A stretch of DNA of 18,708 bases from an uncultured Saprospiraceae bacterium (GTDB taxonomy: Bacteria > Bacteroidota > Bacteroidia > Chitinophagales > Saprospiraceae): assembly GCA_937921525.1 (NCBI GenBank), contig CAKZUM010000620.1:1-18708 (forward strand). Direction: 5' to 3'. The position numbers and the translations under genes are program-made. Shown one piece after another: positions 7,335 through 13,268 of this stretch. The notes beneath the pieces were generated by a model. The model ran no database searches. It was not told where the DNA came from and saw nothing but the letters and a program-made list of their open reading frames with translations. The stretch's first letter is position 1; each line of letters begins with the position of its first letter.

Positions 7335-8429
7335 TTATCTTACCAACAAATACCGTTTACCAGGCATTGTTTTTACGATACCTTGAAATTCTAGATTTAA
7401 TAAAATAGATGCTAGGCGACTATTAGGAATTTTCGTCTCATAAGACAGATTATCAATTCCAATTTCATTACTATCTTTTAGCAAATCGACAATTAGTTGT
7501 TCTTCGTCATTCAGGTCTACAAATAATTGGCGTTGTACGCCTTTATTTAGTTGCTCTTCCCAACGCATAATGTAGCCAATATCTTTAGCACTTTCAATTA
7601 ATGCCGCCTTATGGGTTTTTATTAAATGATTACAACCTTGTCTGCTTACATCATTAATTCGACCTGGAAAAGCAAATACATCTTTGTTATATTCATTGGC
7701 AATCATTGCCGTAATCATTGACCCTCCTTTTCTCGCCGTTTCTACAACGATGACCGCATCACACATCCCTGCTACAATCCGATTGCGCATTGGAAAGTGT
7801 TCCCTTTCTGGTCCAGTATTACTCGTAAACTCTGTCAGCAATCCACCATTCTCTATCATCTGTTGTGCCACAGAGCGATGTTGTGCAGGATAAATTTGCT
7901 TCAATCCGTGGCCTAATACGCCAACGGTTGGAATATCTCTTTCCACAGATTTTTTATGAGCAGTCACATCAATTCCATACGCTAGACCGCTCACAATCAA
8001 TACGCCATAATCTGCTAAGTCTTCTACTAACTGTTCGCAAGTAGCTACTCCCAAGACAGAAGGTTTTCGAGTGCCTATTATGGAGACTATTCTAGGATGA
8101 TTCAAATCTGCTGTTCCTTTATAATAAAGTAACAGTGGAGCATCACCTAGCGGTTTAAGGCGGTTTGGATAAGCATCATCAAGAAAAGATAGCAACTGAA
8201 TACCTTGGGTTTCAATAAACGCCAATTCTGCTTCTGCCTCCTTGAAGTAATCTTTTTCAAGAATATGCCGAGCAATTCCCTCTCCTACTCCAGGCACTGC
8301 AAGTAGTTCTTTTTTCTTTGCTTCAAAAACATATTGTATCCCCCCACAATAACTGACTAAATTTTTAGCCGTTACTGGACCCACTTTTGGGATTTTGGTC
8401 AATGCAATTTTATATAAACTGTCATTCAT
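7335..8429 (-). CDS. dprA: DNA-processing protein DprA
   Basis: DprA binds incoming single-stranded DNA during natural transformation and loads RecA. The 364-residue protein has an N-terminal helix-hairpin-helix/SAM-like region (1-60, with IPKVGPVTAKNL and VPGVGEGIA). A Rossmann-like DprA core (about 110-285) contains SIIGTRKP, VSGLAYGIDVTAHK, VLGHGLKQIYP, PMRNRIVAG and GGSMITA. A C-terminal winged helix covers 305-364. I chose ATG at 8429 (MNDSLYKIALTKIP) because the frame upstream to 8498 is simply translation of a palindromic repeat and adds 23 residues foreign to the family. The repeat copy at 8456-8592 sits right behind the start, where the promoter should be. The alkaline phosphatase gene follows 35 bases downstream with no terminator between. 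Confidence 0.96.
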   Translation of the reverse strand: MNDSLYKIALTKIPKVGPVTAKNLVSYCGGIQYVFEAKKKELLAVPGVGEGIARHILEKDYFKEAEAELAFIETQGIQLLSFLDDAYPNRLKPLGDAPLLLYYKGTADLNHPRIVSIIGTRKPSVLGVATCEQLVEDLADYGVLIVSGLAYGIDVTAHKKSVERDIPTVGVLGHGLKQIYPAQHRSVAQQMIENGGLLTEFTSNTGPEREHFPMRNRIVAGMCDAVIVVETARKGGSMITAMIANEYNKDVFAFPGRINDVSRQGCNHLIKTHKAALIESAKDIGYIMRWEEQLNKGVQRQLFVDLNDEEQLIVDLLKDSNEIGIDNLSYETKIPNSRLASILLNLEFQGIVKTMPGKRYLLVR

Positions 8430-8455
8430 TTGAAAAGCGTGTATGTTAGATACAT

Positions 8456-8592
8456 TGCTGGATATTGAATTAGAACAGAGAGCAGAGAAGCGAGACAAAT
8501 TTCGTTTACAAACAACGAAATTCCATCATTTTGTAAACGAAATATATCTCTATTCTCTGCTCTCGCCTCTCTATTCTTTAAAATGTTCAGCA
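8456..8592. repeat. Palindromic repeat family B, copy 2 (MITE-like)
   Basis: This is most of the structure in the gene-free stretch 8430-8749. The outer ends tgctggatatt (8456-8466) and aatgttcagca (8582-8592) form imperfect terminal inverted repeats. Inside are GA-rich arms and the core gagacaaatttcgttta pairing with taaacgaaatatatctc, around a loop containing acgaaattccat. The loop motif and the terminal repeat are shared with copy 3 near 17000. It lies 26 bases upstream of the dprA start and between divergent genes, so it is not simply a terminator. No target-site duplication is clear. Confidence 0.85.
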
Positions 8593-8687
8593 GCGCATCT
8601 GTTAGATTTAGTTAGGTTGTAAAAAAGCAACCTTTGGCATGTTAGCGTAAAAATAAATAAATCAGCTTATATTTATCATAAAGGTTC

Positions 8688-8695
8688 TATTTTTG
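8688..8695 (+). promoter_or_regulatory. Possible -7 element for the SH3b gene
   Basis: TATTTTTG is a full match to TAnnTTTG, 54 bases upstream of the ATG at 8750. No TTTG is found at the expected -33 spacing. A small hairpin (aggttg 8614-8619 with caacct 8628-8633) lies upstream; its role is unknown. Confidence 0.3.
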
Positions 8696-8749
8696 AATAC
8701 AGAAGTTATTAAAAGATCCCACAGTAAGAAGAAACTAGACTAAACAATT

Positions 8750-9289
8750 ATGAGTAAAGCAAAAAAATCAGAAGAAAAAGATCGTATTCCCAACATGGAG
8801 TTAATTCTCATTGGAGCATTCTTTGCTTGCTTTCTATTTTGGGCGGTGTCCAAATGTAGTGTCACCCAATCTAAATACGAGCAAGAAGCTGCTCTTAATA
8901 CGCCAAAAAAAATAGTGGATACGACAGTAGTTGAAAAAAAAATCACACCAGCACCTAGTGATAAACCTGTTAAAAAAACACCCAAAACGAAAACGATCAT
9001 AAAGGAAGTCTCTCTATTATATGCGGTGGTGGATGGACTAAAATTAAGAACTGGCCCAACTAGAGACAGTTCCATTGTACAACAATTGACTTTAAATGAA
9101 CCCATTTATTTTTTGAATAAAGTCTCTGATTTTAAAGAGAAAATTAACATGGGTACCTATATAGCAGACGAACCTTGGATTAAAGTAAAGACCAAACGAG
9201 GACATGAAGGATGGGTCTATGGGGCAGGGGTAAATTACTATCAGGTAGCTGCTAAGGCAACAGAAGAAACTAGTGATTTTGAAAATTAA
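8750..9289 (+). CDS. Membrane-anchored protein with extracytoplasmic SH3b domain
   Basis: This 179-residue protein starts with a short charged cytosolic tail (MSKAKKSEEKDR). A single transmembrane helix follows (about 16-34, ELILIGAFFACFLFWAVS), then a Lys/Pro/Thr-rich linker (45-86). A bacterial SH3 domain covers about 90-165, recognisable from YAVVDGLKLRTGPTRDSSIV and the closing KTKRGHEGWVYG. SH3b domains of this type usually bind peptidoglycan or peptide ligands, so a cell-wall-sensing or tethering role is plausible but not shown. Its stop codon overlaps the stop of the convergent DUF192 gene by four bases on a shared TTAA palindrome. A possible -7 box lies 54 bases upstream. Confidence 0.85.
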   Translation: MSKAKKSEEKDRIPNMELILIGAFFACFLFWAVSKCSVTQSKYEQEAALNTPKKIVDTTVVEKKITPAPSDKPVKKTPKTKTIIKEVSLLYAVVDGLKLRTGPTRDSSIVQQLTLNEPIYFLNKVSDFKEKINMGTYIADEPWIKVKTKRGHEGWVYGAGVNYYQVAAKATEETSDFEN

Positions 9290-9957
9290 AATTCAATATG
9301 ATCTCCCACTCGAATATTAAACGCTTTACAAAATCCACCTTGTACTAATAACATATACTGTACCTTCCCTCCTGAGGGAATAGAGGCAGGAGACAAAGGG
9401 GGGCGGTCTTCTGCAATTCTTGTTATTTCTTGATCTGTATTAATAAATAAAATATCCAAACTAAGAAAGATATTCTGCATACTAAAAGTCCTTAGCGCAG
9501 ATTCTTTGTATACATATAGCATCCCTCCATTCGCTGGTAAAAATCGGCGGTTCATTAAGCCTCTAGTCTGTTCTCCCAATCCATCTGCTATTTCTATATC
9601 TATTTCTATAATTCGGTGTTTGGCCTGAGCATCAATAAAAGTTAAATTTCCTTCTTTTCTAAAAGGAGGACTCTTATAATTAGGATTATACACACCTGGC
9701 CTTTTAGGGGCTAGATAAAATCTATTAAATAAAAAACTACCTGCCACAAGTACCATCACGACAGAAAACCAGAGTAGATCATTACTAGAAGATGGTTTGG
9801 ATGGTTTTTCTTTAGCACGATCATCTCTATTTGCGCCATCCTTGCCATTATTAGGGGGGCGTTGTTGATCTCTAGGTGGGCGACTGTCATTATTTCTGGA
9901 CGGTCCTTTATTATTTCTATTGCCTTTGTTGCCCTTGTAATTTTTATTTTGTGCCAT
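9286..9957 (-). CDS. Membrane-anchored DUF192 protein with basic low-complexity tail
   Basis: This is a 223-residue protein. Residues 1-58 are low complexity, rich in Asn, Arg, Lys, Gly and Pro. Residues 61-80 form one transmembrane helix. Residues 105-223 are a DUF192 domain with the family signatures QTRGLMNRRFLPANGGMLYVY and FSMQNIFLSLDILFIN, the typical GLM-r-L-gMLFvf and fwMkNt-iPLDilFid patterns. The domain would lie outside the cytoplasm and the basic tail inside. Biochemical function of DUF192 is not established. The ATG overlaps the upstream acetyltransferase stop as TAATG, implying translational coupling. The stop overlaps that of the convergent SH3b gene. The disordered basic tail is unusual and might bind nucleic acid or acidic partners, which is speculation. 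Confidence 0.9.
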   Translation of the reverse strand: MAQNKNYKGNKGNRNNKGPSRNNDSRPPRDQQRPPNNGKDGANRDDRAKEKPSKPSSSNDLLWFSVVMVLVAGSFLFNRFYLAPKRPGVYNPNYKSPPFRKEGNLTFIDAQAKHRIIEIDIEIADGLGEQTRGLMNRRFLPANGGMLYVYKESALRTFSMQNIFLSLDILFINTDQEITRIAEDRPPLSPASIPSGGKVQYMLLVQGGFCKAFNIRVGDHIEF

Positions 9958-10520
9958 TATATTTTATTGGTACTACCTTTCCAGTTCTTATTTAACAAAG
10001 CATAAATATCTACATCTTCAAACTGACCTGCTTTATTGACTAAGTATTCTTTCAAACTACCCTCTAATTCAAAGCCCAATCGCAATGGAATTTTTTTACT
10101 ACGCTTATTACTAGCGACCATTCTCATTTCTACCCGATTTAGATGTAATCCCATAAATGCATATCGAATTAATCTGCCACAAGAACGAGTCATAATACCT
10201 TGTCCTTGTAAATCTTTTTTAAGCCAATATCCCATTTCTGCTCTTTTATTGGGAACATCTAAATGTACTAAAGATACTGCCCCTGCCAATTTCGTTTGAT
10301 GAATGATTAAGGTAGTTAGCCTTTGCCTTCCTTTATTCATCATTCTTGCTTCTTTTAGGAAACGCTGGGCGTGCCACTCTTTTTGTATGTTAGGTATCCA
10401 GGGTAGGTATTGTGCTAGAAAGGTTCTATTGGTTTGAATTAATTGGAATAGTTCCGTCGTATACTCCAATGTTGGAAAACATAAATAAGTTTGGTCGTCT
10501 ACTATTAAGGTTCTATTCAT
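9957..10520 (-). CDS. GNAT family N-acetyltransferase, RimJ/RimL-like
   Basis: It is predicted to transfer acetyl from acetyl-CoA to an amine, possibly a protein N-terminus. The 187-residue product has the size and order of the RimJ/RimL group: MGYWLKKDLQGQGIMT (about 96-111) contains the acetyl-CoA loop QGQGIM, followed by LIRYAFMGLHLNRVEMR and the LGFELEGSLKEYL segment with the usual GFxxEG signature. I chose ATG at 10520, giving MNRTLIVDDQTYL. The frame is open to 10739, but those 73 extra codons run through a REP-like hairpin and have no family resemblance. It is translationally coupled to the DUF192 gene (TAATG, one-base overlap). The substrate is not predictable from sequence. Confidence 0.88.
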   Translation of the reverse strand: MNRTLIVDDQTYLCFPTLEYTTELFQLIQTNRTFLAQYLPWIPNIQKEWHAQRFLKEARMMNKGRQRLTTLIIHQTKLAGAVSLVHLDVPNKRAEMGYWLKKDLQGQGIMTRSCGRLIRYAFMGLHLNRVEMRMVASNKRSKKIPLRLGFELEGSLKEYLVNKAGQFEDVDIYALLNKNWKGSTNKI

Positions 10521-10654
10521 GGTTTTGAAGTGAAAGCAATCCTTTGTGGTTGCCCTGCTAAAGCAACAACAAGGGATTGCCCGTACAATTGAGAAATGAT
10601 GGATTGGTAACTTTAAACATAGTACCATAAATAGGACCAATTCATAATCATTAA

Positions 10655-10693
10655 TCCTTGCACGATCGATGGTTGAAGTTTGTAACTTCAACC
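10655..10693 (+). repeat. REP-like hairpin repeat, copy 1
   Basis: A 39-base unit: tccttgcacgatcgat followed by a perfect 10-base-pair hairpin, ggttgaagtt (10671-10680), loop tgt, aacttcaacc (10684-10693). It matches 35 of 39 bases of the inverted copy at 10861-10899. A conserved 5' flank followed by a short perfect hairpin is the organisation of bacterial REP sequences. Confidence 0.85.
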
Positions 10694-10860
10694 TAATATT
10701 TAACTTTGCAGCGCACTTATATAGAACGTAAATATCCATCTATCCTAATATAAAAATGCTATATAAATAGGATATAAAACACAATATCTTTCAATTTATA
10801 ATATTTGAATCTCTTCATAATGGGAAGATGCCTTTATGCTTTAGGGATGGCTTAATAAGG

Positions 10861-10899
10861 GGTTTAAGTTACAAACTTAAACCATCGATTGTGCTAGGA
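10861..10899 (-). repeat. REP-like hairpin repeat, copy 2 (inverted)
   Basis: Perfect hairpin ggtttaagtt (10861-10870), loop aca, aacttaaacc (10874-10883), then atcgattgtgctagga. Read on the minus strand it aligns with copy 1 with four differences. Two of these change a stem G-C pair to T-A, so pairing is preserved. The inverted arrangement of two units recalls a REPIN, though 167 bases is a wide spacing. Confidence 0.85.
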
Positions 10900-10970
10900 T
10901 TTTAGGTTGTGGGATCCCTTTTGCTCAGCGTTTTACTCGGAAAATATTTTGTCAGTAAAGTCTTTTACTA

Positions 10971-11861
10971 CTAAAGAATTTTTACTAGCGGATGGGGTAC
11001 TAAATTTTCTACTCGTTCAAAATCATCACAAATACCTAACAAAAATCCACCCCCACCAGCACCACAAATTTTCAATTTAAAATCGCTTCCTTCCAAGCCT
11101 TCTTTCCAAATGGGTTTAAAGTTATCGGGTATCATAAAATCAAAAAGATCATATTGTAAGTGGCTAATAACCTCCCAAGATTGATATAACTGTTCCCAAT
11201 TTCCATTGATAGCAGATTGAATAGCCTTATCCACTAAAGGTACTAATTCTTCTTTACATTGCTCGTTATAGACGGGGTCTTCACAACGTTCTAAAAACCC
11301 ATTTACATAGGGAGCTGTTTCTCTTTGAATATGTGTATCTAATAAAAATATCGCAGGATCACTTCCTTGTTTTGAAGCACCTAATTTTTCTAAACTCACT
11401 TGATCGACATCACCATTGCTAGAGAATAAGATCGGATAATTCAAATAACAAACTAATGGATCCATGCCAGAACTAGTCCCATGAAAAAAGCTTTCCATTA
11501 GACCGAATAACTGTTTTAGTTTAGGATAAGTTGTAGGCAATTCTAATTGATAACGATCCACAATACCCGCACACAAAGCCCCAGAGCTGCCCATGCCATA
11601 CCCAGTTGGAATATTCGATTTAAAATATAAGCCTGCTTGAAGATCTTTCGAAAAAGAAGCCAAATCCAATACCCTATCCAAACTTTGTTCGTTTAAATAT
11701 TGTACTAGTAGTGGTAATTTTTGCTGCAAGGTTTGCTTTTCCATAGAATCAAGGGCATATTGCCAAGAACCAAAATGCTTGGTAATAGGCATAGCTAAAG
11801 CTTGTGAGCCTTTTATGACGGTATGTTCTCCAAAAAGCAATATTTTTGCATTATACTTCAT
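10971..11861 (-). CDS. GHMP kinase, probable mevalonate kinase
   Basis: It probably phosphorylates mevalonate with ATP in the mevalonate route to isopentenyl diphosphate, which many Bacteroidota use. The 296-residue protein carries the three GHMP motifs. Motif 1 is near the N-terminus (KILLFGEHTVIKGSQALAMP). Motif 2 is the phosphate-binding loop PTGYGMGSSGA (85-95). Motif 3 is KICGAGGGG (264-272). HGTSSGMDP supplies the probable catalytic Asp134. The GEH and IKG-x-ALA pattern favours mevalonate kinase over galactokinase or homoserine kinase, but phosphomevalonate-type relatives are possible. ATG at 11861 is preferred to the in-frame TTG just before it. The start lies 13 bases from the start of the divergent oxygenase, so any promoter must sit inside that gene. 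No other mevalonate genes are in the window. Confidence 0.85.
   Translation of the reverse strand: MKYNAKILLFGEHTVIKGSQALAMPITKHFGSWQYALDSMEKQTLQQKLPLLVQYLNEQSLDRVLDLASFSKDLQAGLYFKSNIPTGYGMGSSGALCAGIVDRYQLELPTTYPKLKQLFGLMESFFHGTSSGMDPLVCYLNYPILFSSNGDVDQVSLEKLGASKQGSDPAIFLLDTHIQRETAPYVNGFLERCEDPVYNEQCKEELVPLVDKAIQSAINGNWEQLYQSWEVISHLQYDLFDFMIPDNFKPIWKEGLEGSDFKLKICGAGGGGFLLGICDDFERVENLVPHPLVKIL
11841..11848 (+). promoter_or_regulatory. Possible -7 element for the oxygenase, inside the kinase gene
   Basis: TATTTTTG fully matches TAnnTTTG and lies 26 bases before the ATG at 11875, within the first codons of the divergent kinase gene. No good TTTG is found at the -33 position. On the other strand, TACGTTTA inside the first codons of the oxygenase (about 11883-11890) is a 7/8 candidate for the kinase. 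Confidence 0.35.
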
Positions 11862-11874
11862 CAAATCTTAAATT

Positions 11875-12828
11875 ATGTCTAAACGTACTATTCCTGCACT
11901 GGATCTCGCTCAATTTACGACAGGCAATGCTACACAAAAAAAAGCTTTTGTAGAGACTTTAGGAAATGCTTTTCATGAAATTGGCTTCGTTGCCATCAAA
12001 AATCATGGCGTCTCTCAACAGTTAATTGATGATTTCTATGCCGCTTCTAAAGCTTTTTTTGCTTTACCTATTGATAATAAACGAAAATATGAAATAGCTG
12101 GTCTTGCTGGACAAAGGGGATATACCTCTTTCGGGACAGAACATGCCAAGCATTCTAATGTTCCAGATTTAAAGGAATTCTTTCAAATTGGCCAAGACGT
12201 TGAGGGAGATATTCCGCTTCGTTCTAATACCCCCGAAAACGTTTATGTAGCTGAAATTGATAACTTTTTAGATTTGGGTATTCAATTGTACAAAGCTTTT
12301 GAAAAATCTGGGAGTGCCTTACTAGAAGCGATTGCCATTCATTTAAACTTGCCAGAAAACTATTTTTCTAGGAAGATTCATAATGGCAATAGTATTCTGC
12401 GGGCTATTCATTATCCACCAATCACCAAAGCTCCAAAGTCGGCTATTCGAGCAGAGCAACATGAAGATATTAACTTAATCACCTTGTTAGTCGGAGCATC
12501 TGCTGGTGGTTTACAGCTATTGGACAAGGACGGTGTTTGGCAGGCCATTATGCCCGAAGAGGACGAAATTGTCATTAATGTAGGGGATATGCTCCAACGA
12601 CTAACTAATAACTACCTTAAATCCACTACTCATAGGGTGGTCAATCCGCCGAAAGAAGAGTGGCATAAGCCTCGTTTGTCCATACCTTTCTTTCTACATC
12701 CTAAAAGCAATATGGACTTAAATTGTCTGGATCAATGCGTAACTGCAACAAACCCAATACAATATGAACCAATTACTGCTGGTGGCTACTTGGATGAACG
12801 ATTGAGAGAGATTGGCTTGAAAAAATAA
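11875..12828 (+). CDS. 2-oxoglutarate/Fe(II)-dependent dioxygenase, isopenicillin N synthase family
   Basis: These enzymes oxidise small molecules with Fe(II), O2 and usually 2-oxoglutarate. The 317-residue protein has the DIOX_N region (IPALDLAQF, HEIGFVAIKNHGV at about 34-46). The Fe(II)-binding facial triad is His196, Asp198 (EQHEDINLITLLVG) and His253 (STTHRV). Arg267-x-Ser269 (RLSIPFFLHP) should bind the 2-oxoglutarate carboxylate. The set of catalytic residues is complete and the length is typical. The substrate is unknown: the family includes gibberellin, flavonoid, penicillin and ethylene-forming enzymes, and bacterial members are mostly uncharacterised. It is arranged head to head with the GHMP kinase, 13 bases between start codons. 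The start is fixed because the IPALDL segment follows almost at once. Confidence 0.93.
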   Translation: MSKRTIPALDLAQFTTGNATQKKAFVETLGNAFHEIGFVAIKNHGVSQQLIDDFYAASKAFFALPIDNKRKYEIAGLAGQRGYTSFGTEHAKHSNVPDLKEFFQIGQDVEGDIPLRSNTPENVYVAEIDNFLDLGIQLYKAFEKSGSALLEAIAIHLNLPENYFSRKIHNGNSILRAIHYPPITKAPKSAIRAEQHEDINLITLLVGASAGGLQLLDKDGVWQAIMPEEDEIVINVGDMLQRLTNNYLKSTTHRVVNPPKEEWHKPRLSIPFFLHPKSNMDLNCLDQCVTATNPIQYEPITAGGYLDERLREIGLKK

Positions 12829-12850
12829 ACAGCGCGCAAAATTTATTTGA

Positions 12851-12881
12851 TTTGTCTTAGAAGCAAAAAACCTTAACTTTG
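12851..12881 (+). promoter_or_regulatory. Consensus Bacteroidota promoter for tatA
   Basis: TTTG (12851-12854), exactly 19 bases, then TAACTTTG (12874-12881): a perfect match to both the -33 and -7 elements. Transcription should begin near 12886-12890, giving a 5' UTR of about 95-100 bases. Confidence 0.75.
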
Positions 12882-12934
12882 TGTAGTAGGGTGCTTAAAA
12901 TAAGCTAAATAAACATCGCTACTATAGTAAAATG

Positions 12935-12964
12935 GTTCTTTGGCAAATTAAATGTTCAAAGAAC
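12935..12964 (+). promoter_or_regulatory. Hairpin in the tatA 5' UTR
   Basis: Perfect 8-base-pair stem, gttctttg (12935-12942) with caaagaac (12957-12964), around a 14-base AT-rich loop. It ends 20 bases before the ATG at 12985. The position would allow an effect on mRNA stability or translation, but no known riboswitch or leader is recognised. Confidence 0.45.
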
Positions 12965-12984
12965 GAAAATTAAAAACATAAATC

Positions 12985-13197
12985 ATGGAATCTATATTTT
13001 TAGCATTTTTACCAGGAGGTACAGAGATATTTGTGATCCTTTTTGTCGTCTTATTATTATTTGGTGGTAAGAAAATTCCAGAATTAATGCGTGGCGTTGG
13101 AAAAGGTATCAAAGAATTTAACAGCGCTCGTGCCACTATCGAAAGTGAAATTAAGGAAGGGATGAGAGAGTCTGAAAAGAAAGAGATTAAGGAATAA
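12985..13197 (+). CDS. tatA: Sec-independent protein translocase subunit TatA/TatE
   Basis: TatA forms the variable-size pore-lining component of the twin-arginine system that exports folded proteins. The 70-residue protein has a periplasmic N-terminus, one short transmembrane helix (about 12-27, TEIFVILFVVLLLFGG), the FG hinge followed by KKIPELMRGVGKGIKEF as the amphipathic helix, and a charged tail of Glu/Lys. All are diagnostic for the TatA/E group rather than TatB. No tatC is in the window, so the subunit is encoded apart from its partner here. It is expressed from its own consensus promoter and ends 15 bases before a strong hairpin terminator. Confidence 0.95.
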   Translation: MESIFLAFLPGGTEIFVILFVVLLLFGGKKIPELMRGVGKGIKEFNSARATIESEIKEGMRESEKKEIKE

Positions 13198-13212
13198 TTA
13201 CCTATCCTATTT

Positions 13213-13266
13213 AAAAAAGGAGCGGATAAAAATACCTAGTTAGGTATTTTTATCCGTTCCTTTTTT
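13213..13266. terminator. Bidirectional intrinsic terminator
   Basis: A 26-base-pair stem (13213-13238 with 13241-13266) with a single G-U pair starts with six As and ends with six Ts, so it can terminate on either strand. It lies between the stop codons of tatA and the convergent 1153-residue surface protein gene. Confidence 0.9.
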
Positions 13267-13268
13267 AT

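Larger units (their letters stand above)
10521..10970. other. 450-base intergenic stretch bracketed by REP-like hairpins
   Basis: No coding frame is supported here. The frame open upstream of the acetyltransferase start is interpreted as noncoding. The stretch contains an inverted pair of 39-bp hairpin repeats (10655-10693 and 10861-10899), with 167 bases of AT-rich sequence between them. On the minus strand, TATGTTTA at about 10617-10624 is a weak -7 candidate for the acetyltransferase, without a matching -33 element. Confidence 0.6.

Noticed and set aside
8430..8498. 23-codon N-terminal extension of DprA
   Set aside because: Much of it is translated repeat element; the DprA helix-hairpin-helix region starts at the ATG at 8429.
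10521..10739. 73-codon N-terminal extension of the acetyltransferase frame
   Set aside because: It translates through a REP-like hairpin, has no resemblance to GNAT proteins, and the family fold begins at the ATG at 10520.
11862..11864. TTG as start codon of the GHMP kinase
   Set aside because: An ATG follows immediately and yields the same conserved N-terminus.
9957..12828. GHMP kinase, oxygenase and acetyltransferase considered as a biosynthetic cluster
   Set aside because: The kinase fits the housekeeping mevalonate pathway, the genes are divergent or separated by a 450-base gap, and no core synthase, carrier or transporter is present.
12948..13136. 62-codon frame antisense to tatA
   Set aside because: It lies opposite a clearly identified tatA gene and shows no protein-like features.
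13213..13266. 26-bp palindrome considered as another mobile repeat
   Set aside because: A and T runs at the ends and its position between two convergent stop codons make it a bidirectional terminator, with no similarity to the repeat families.
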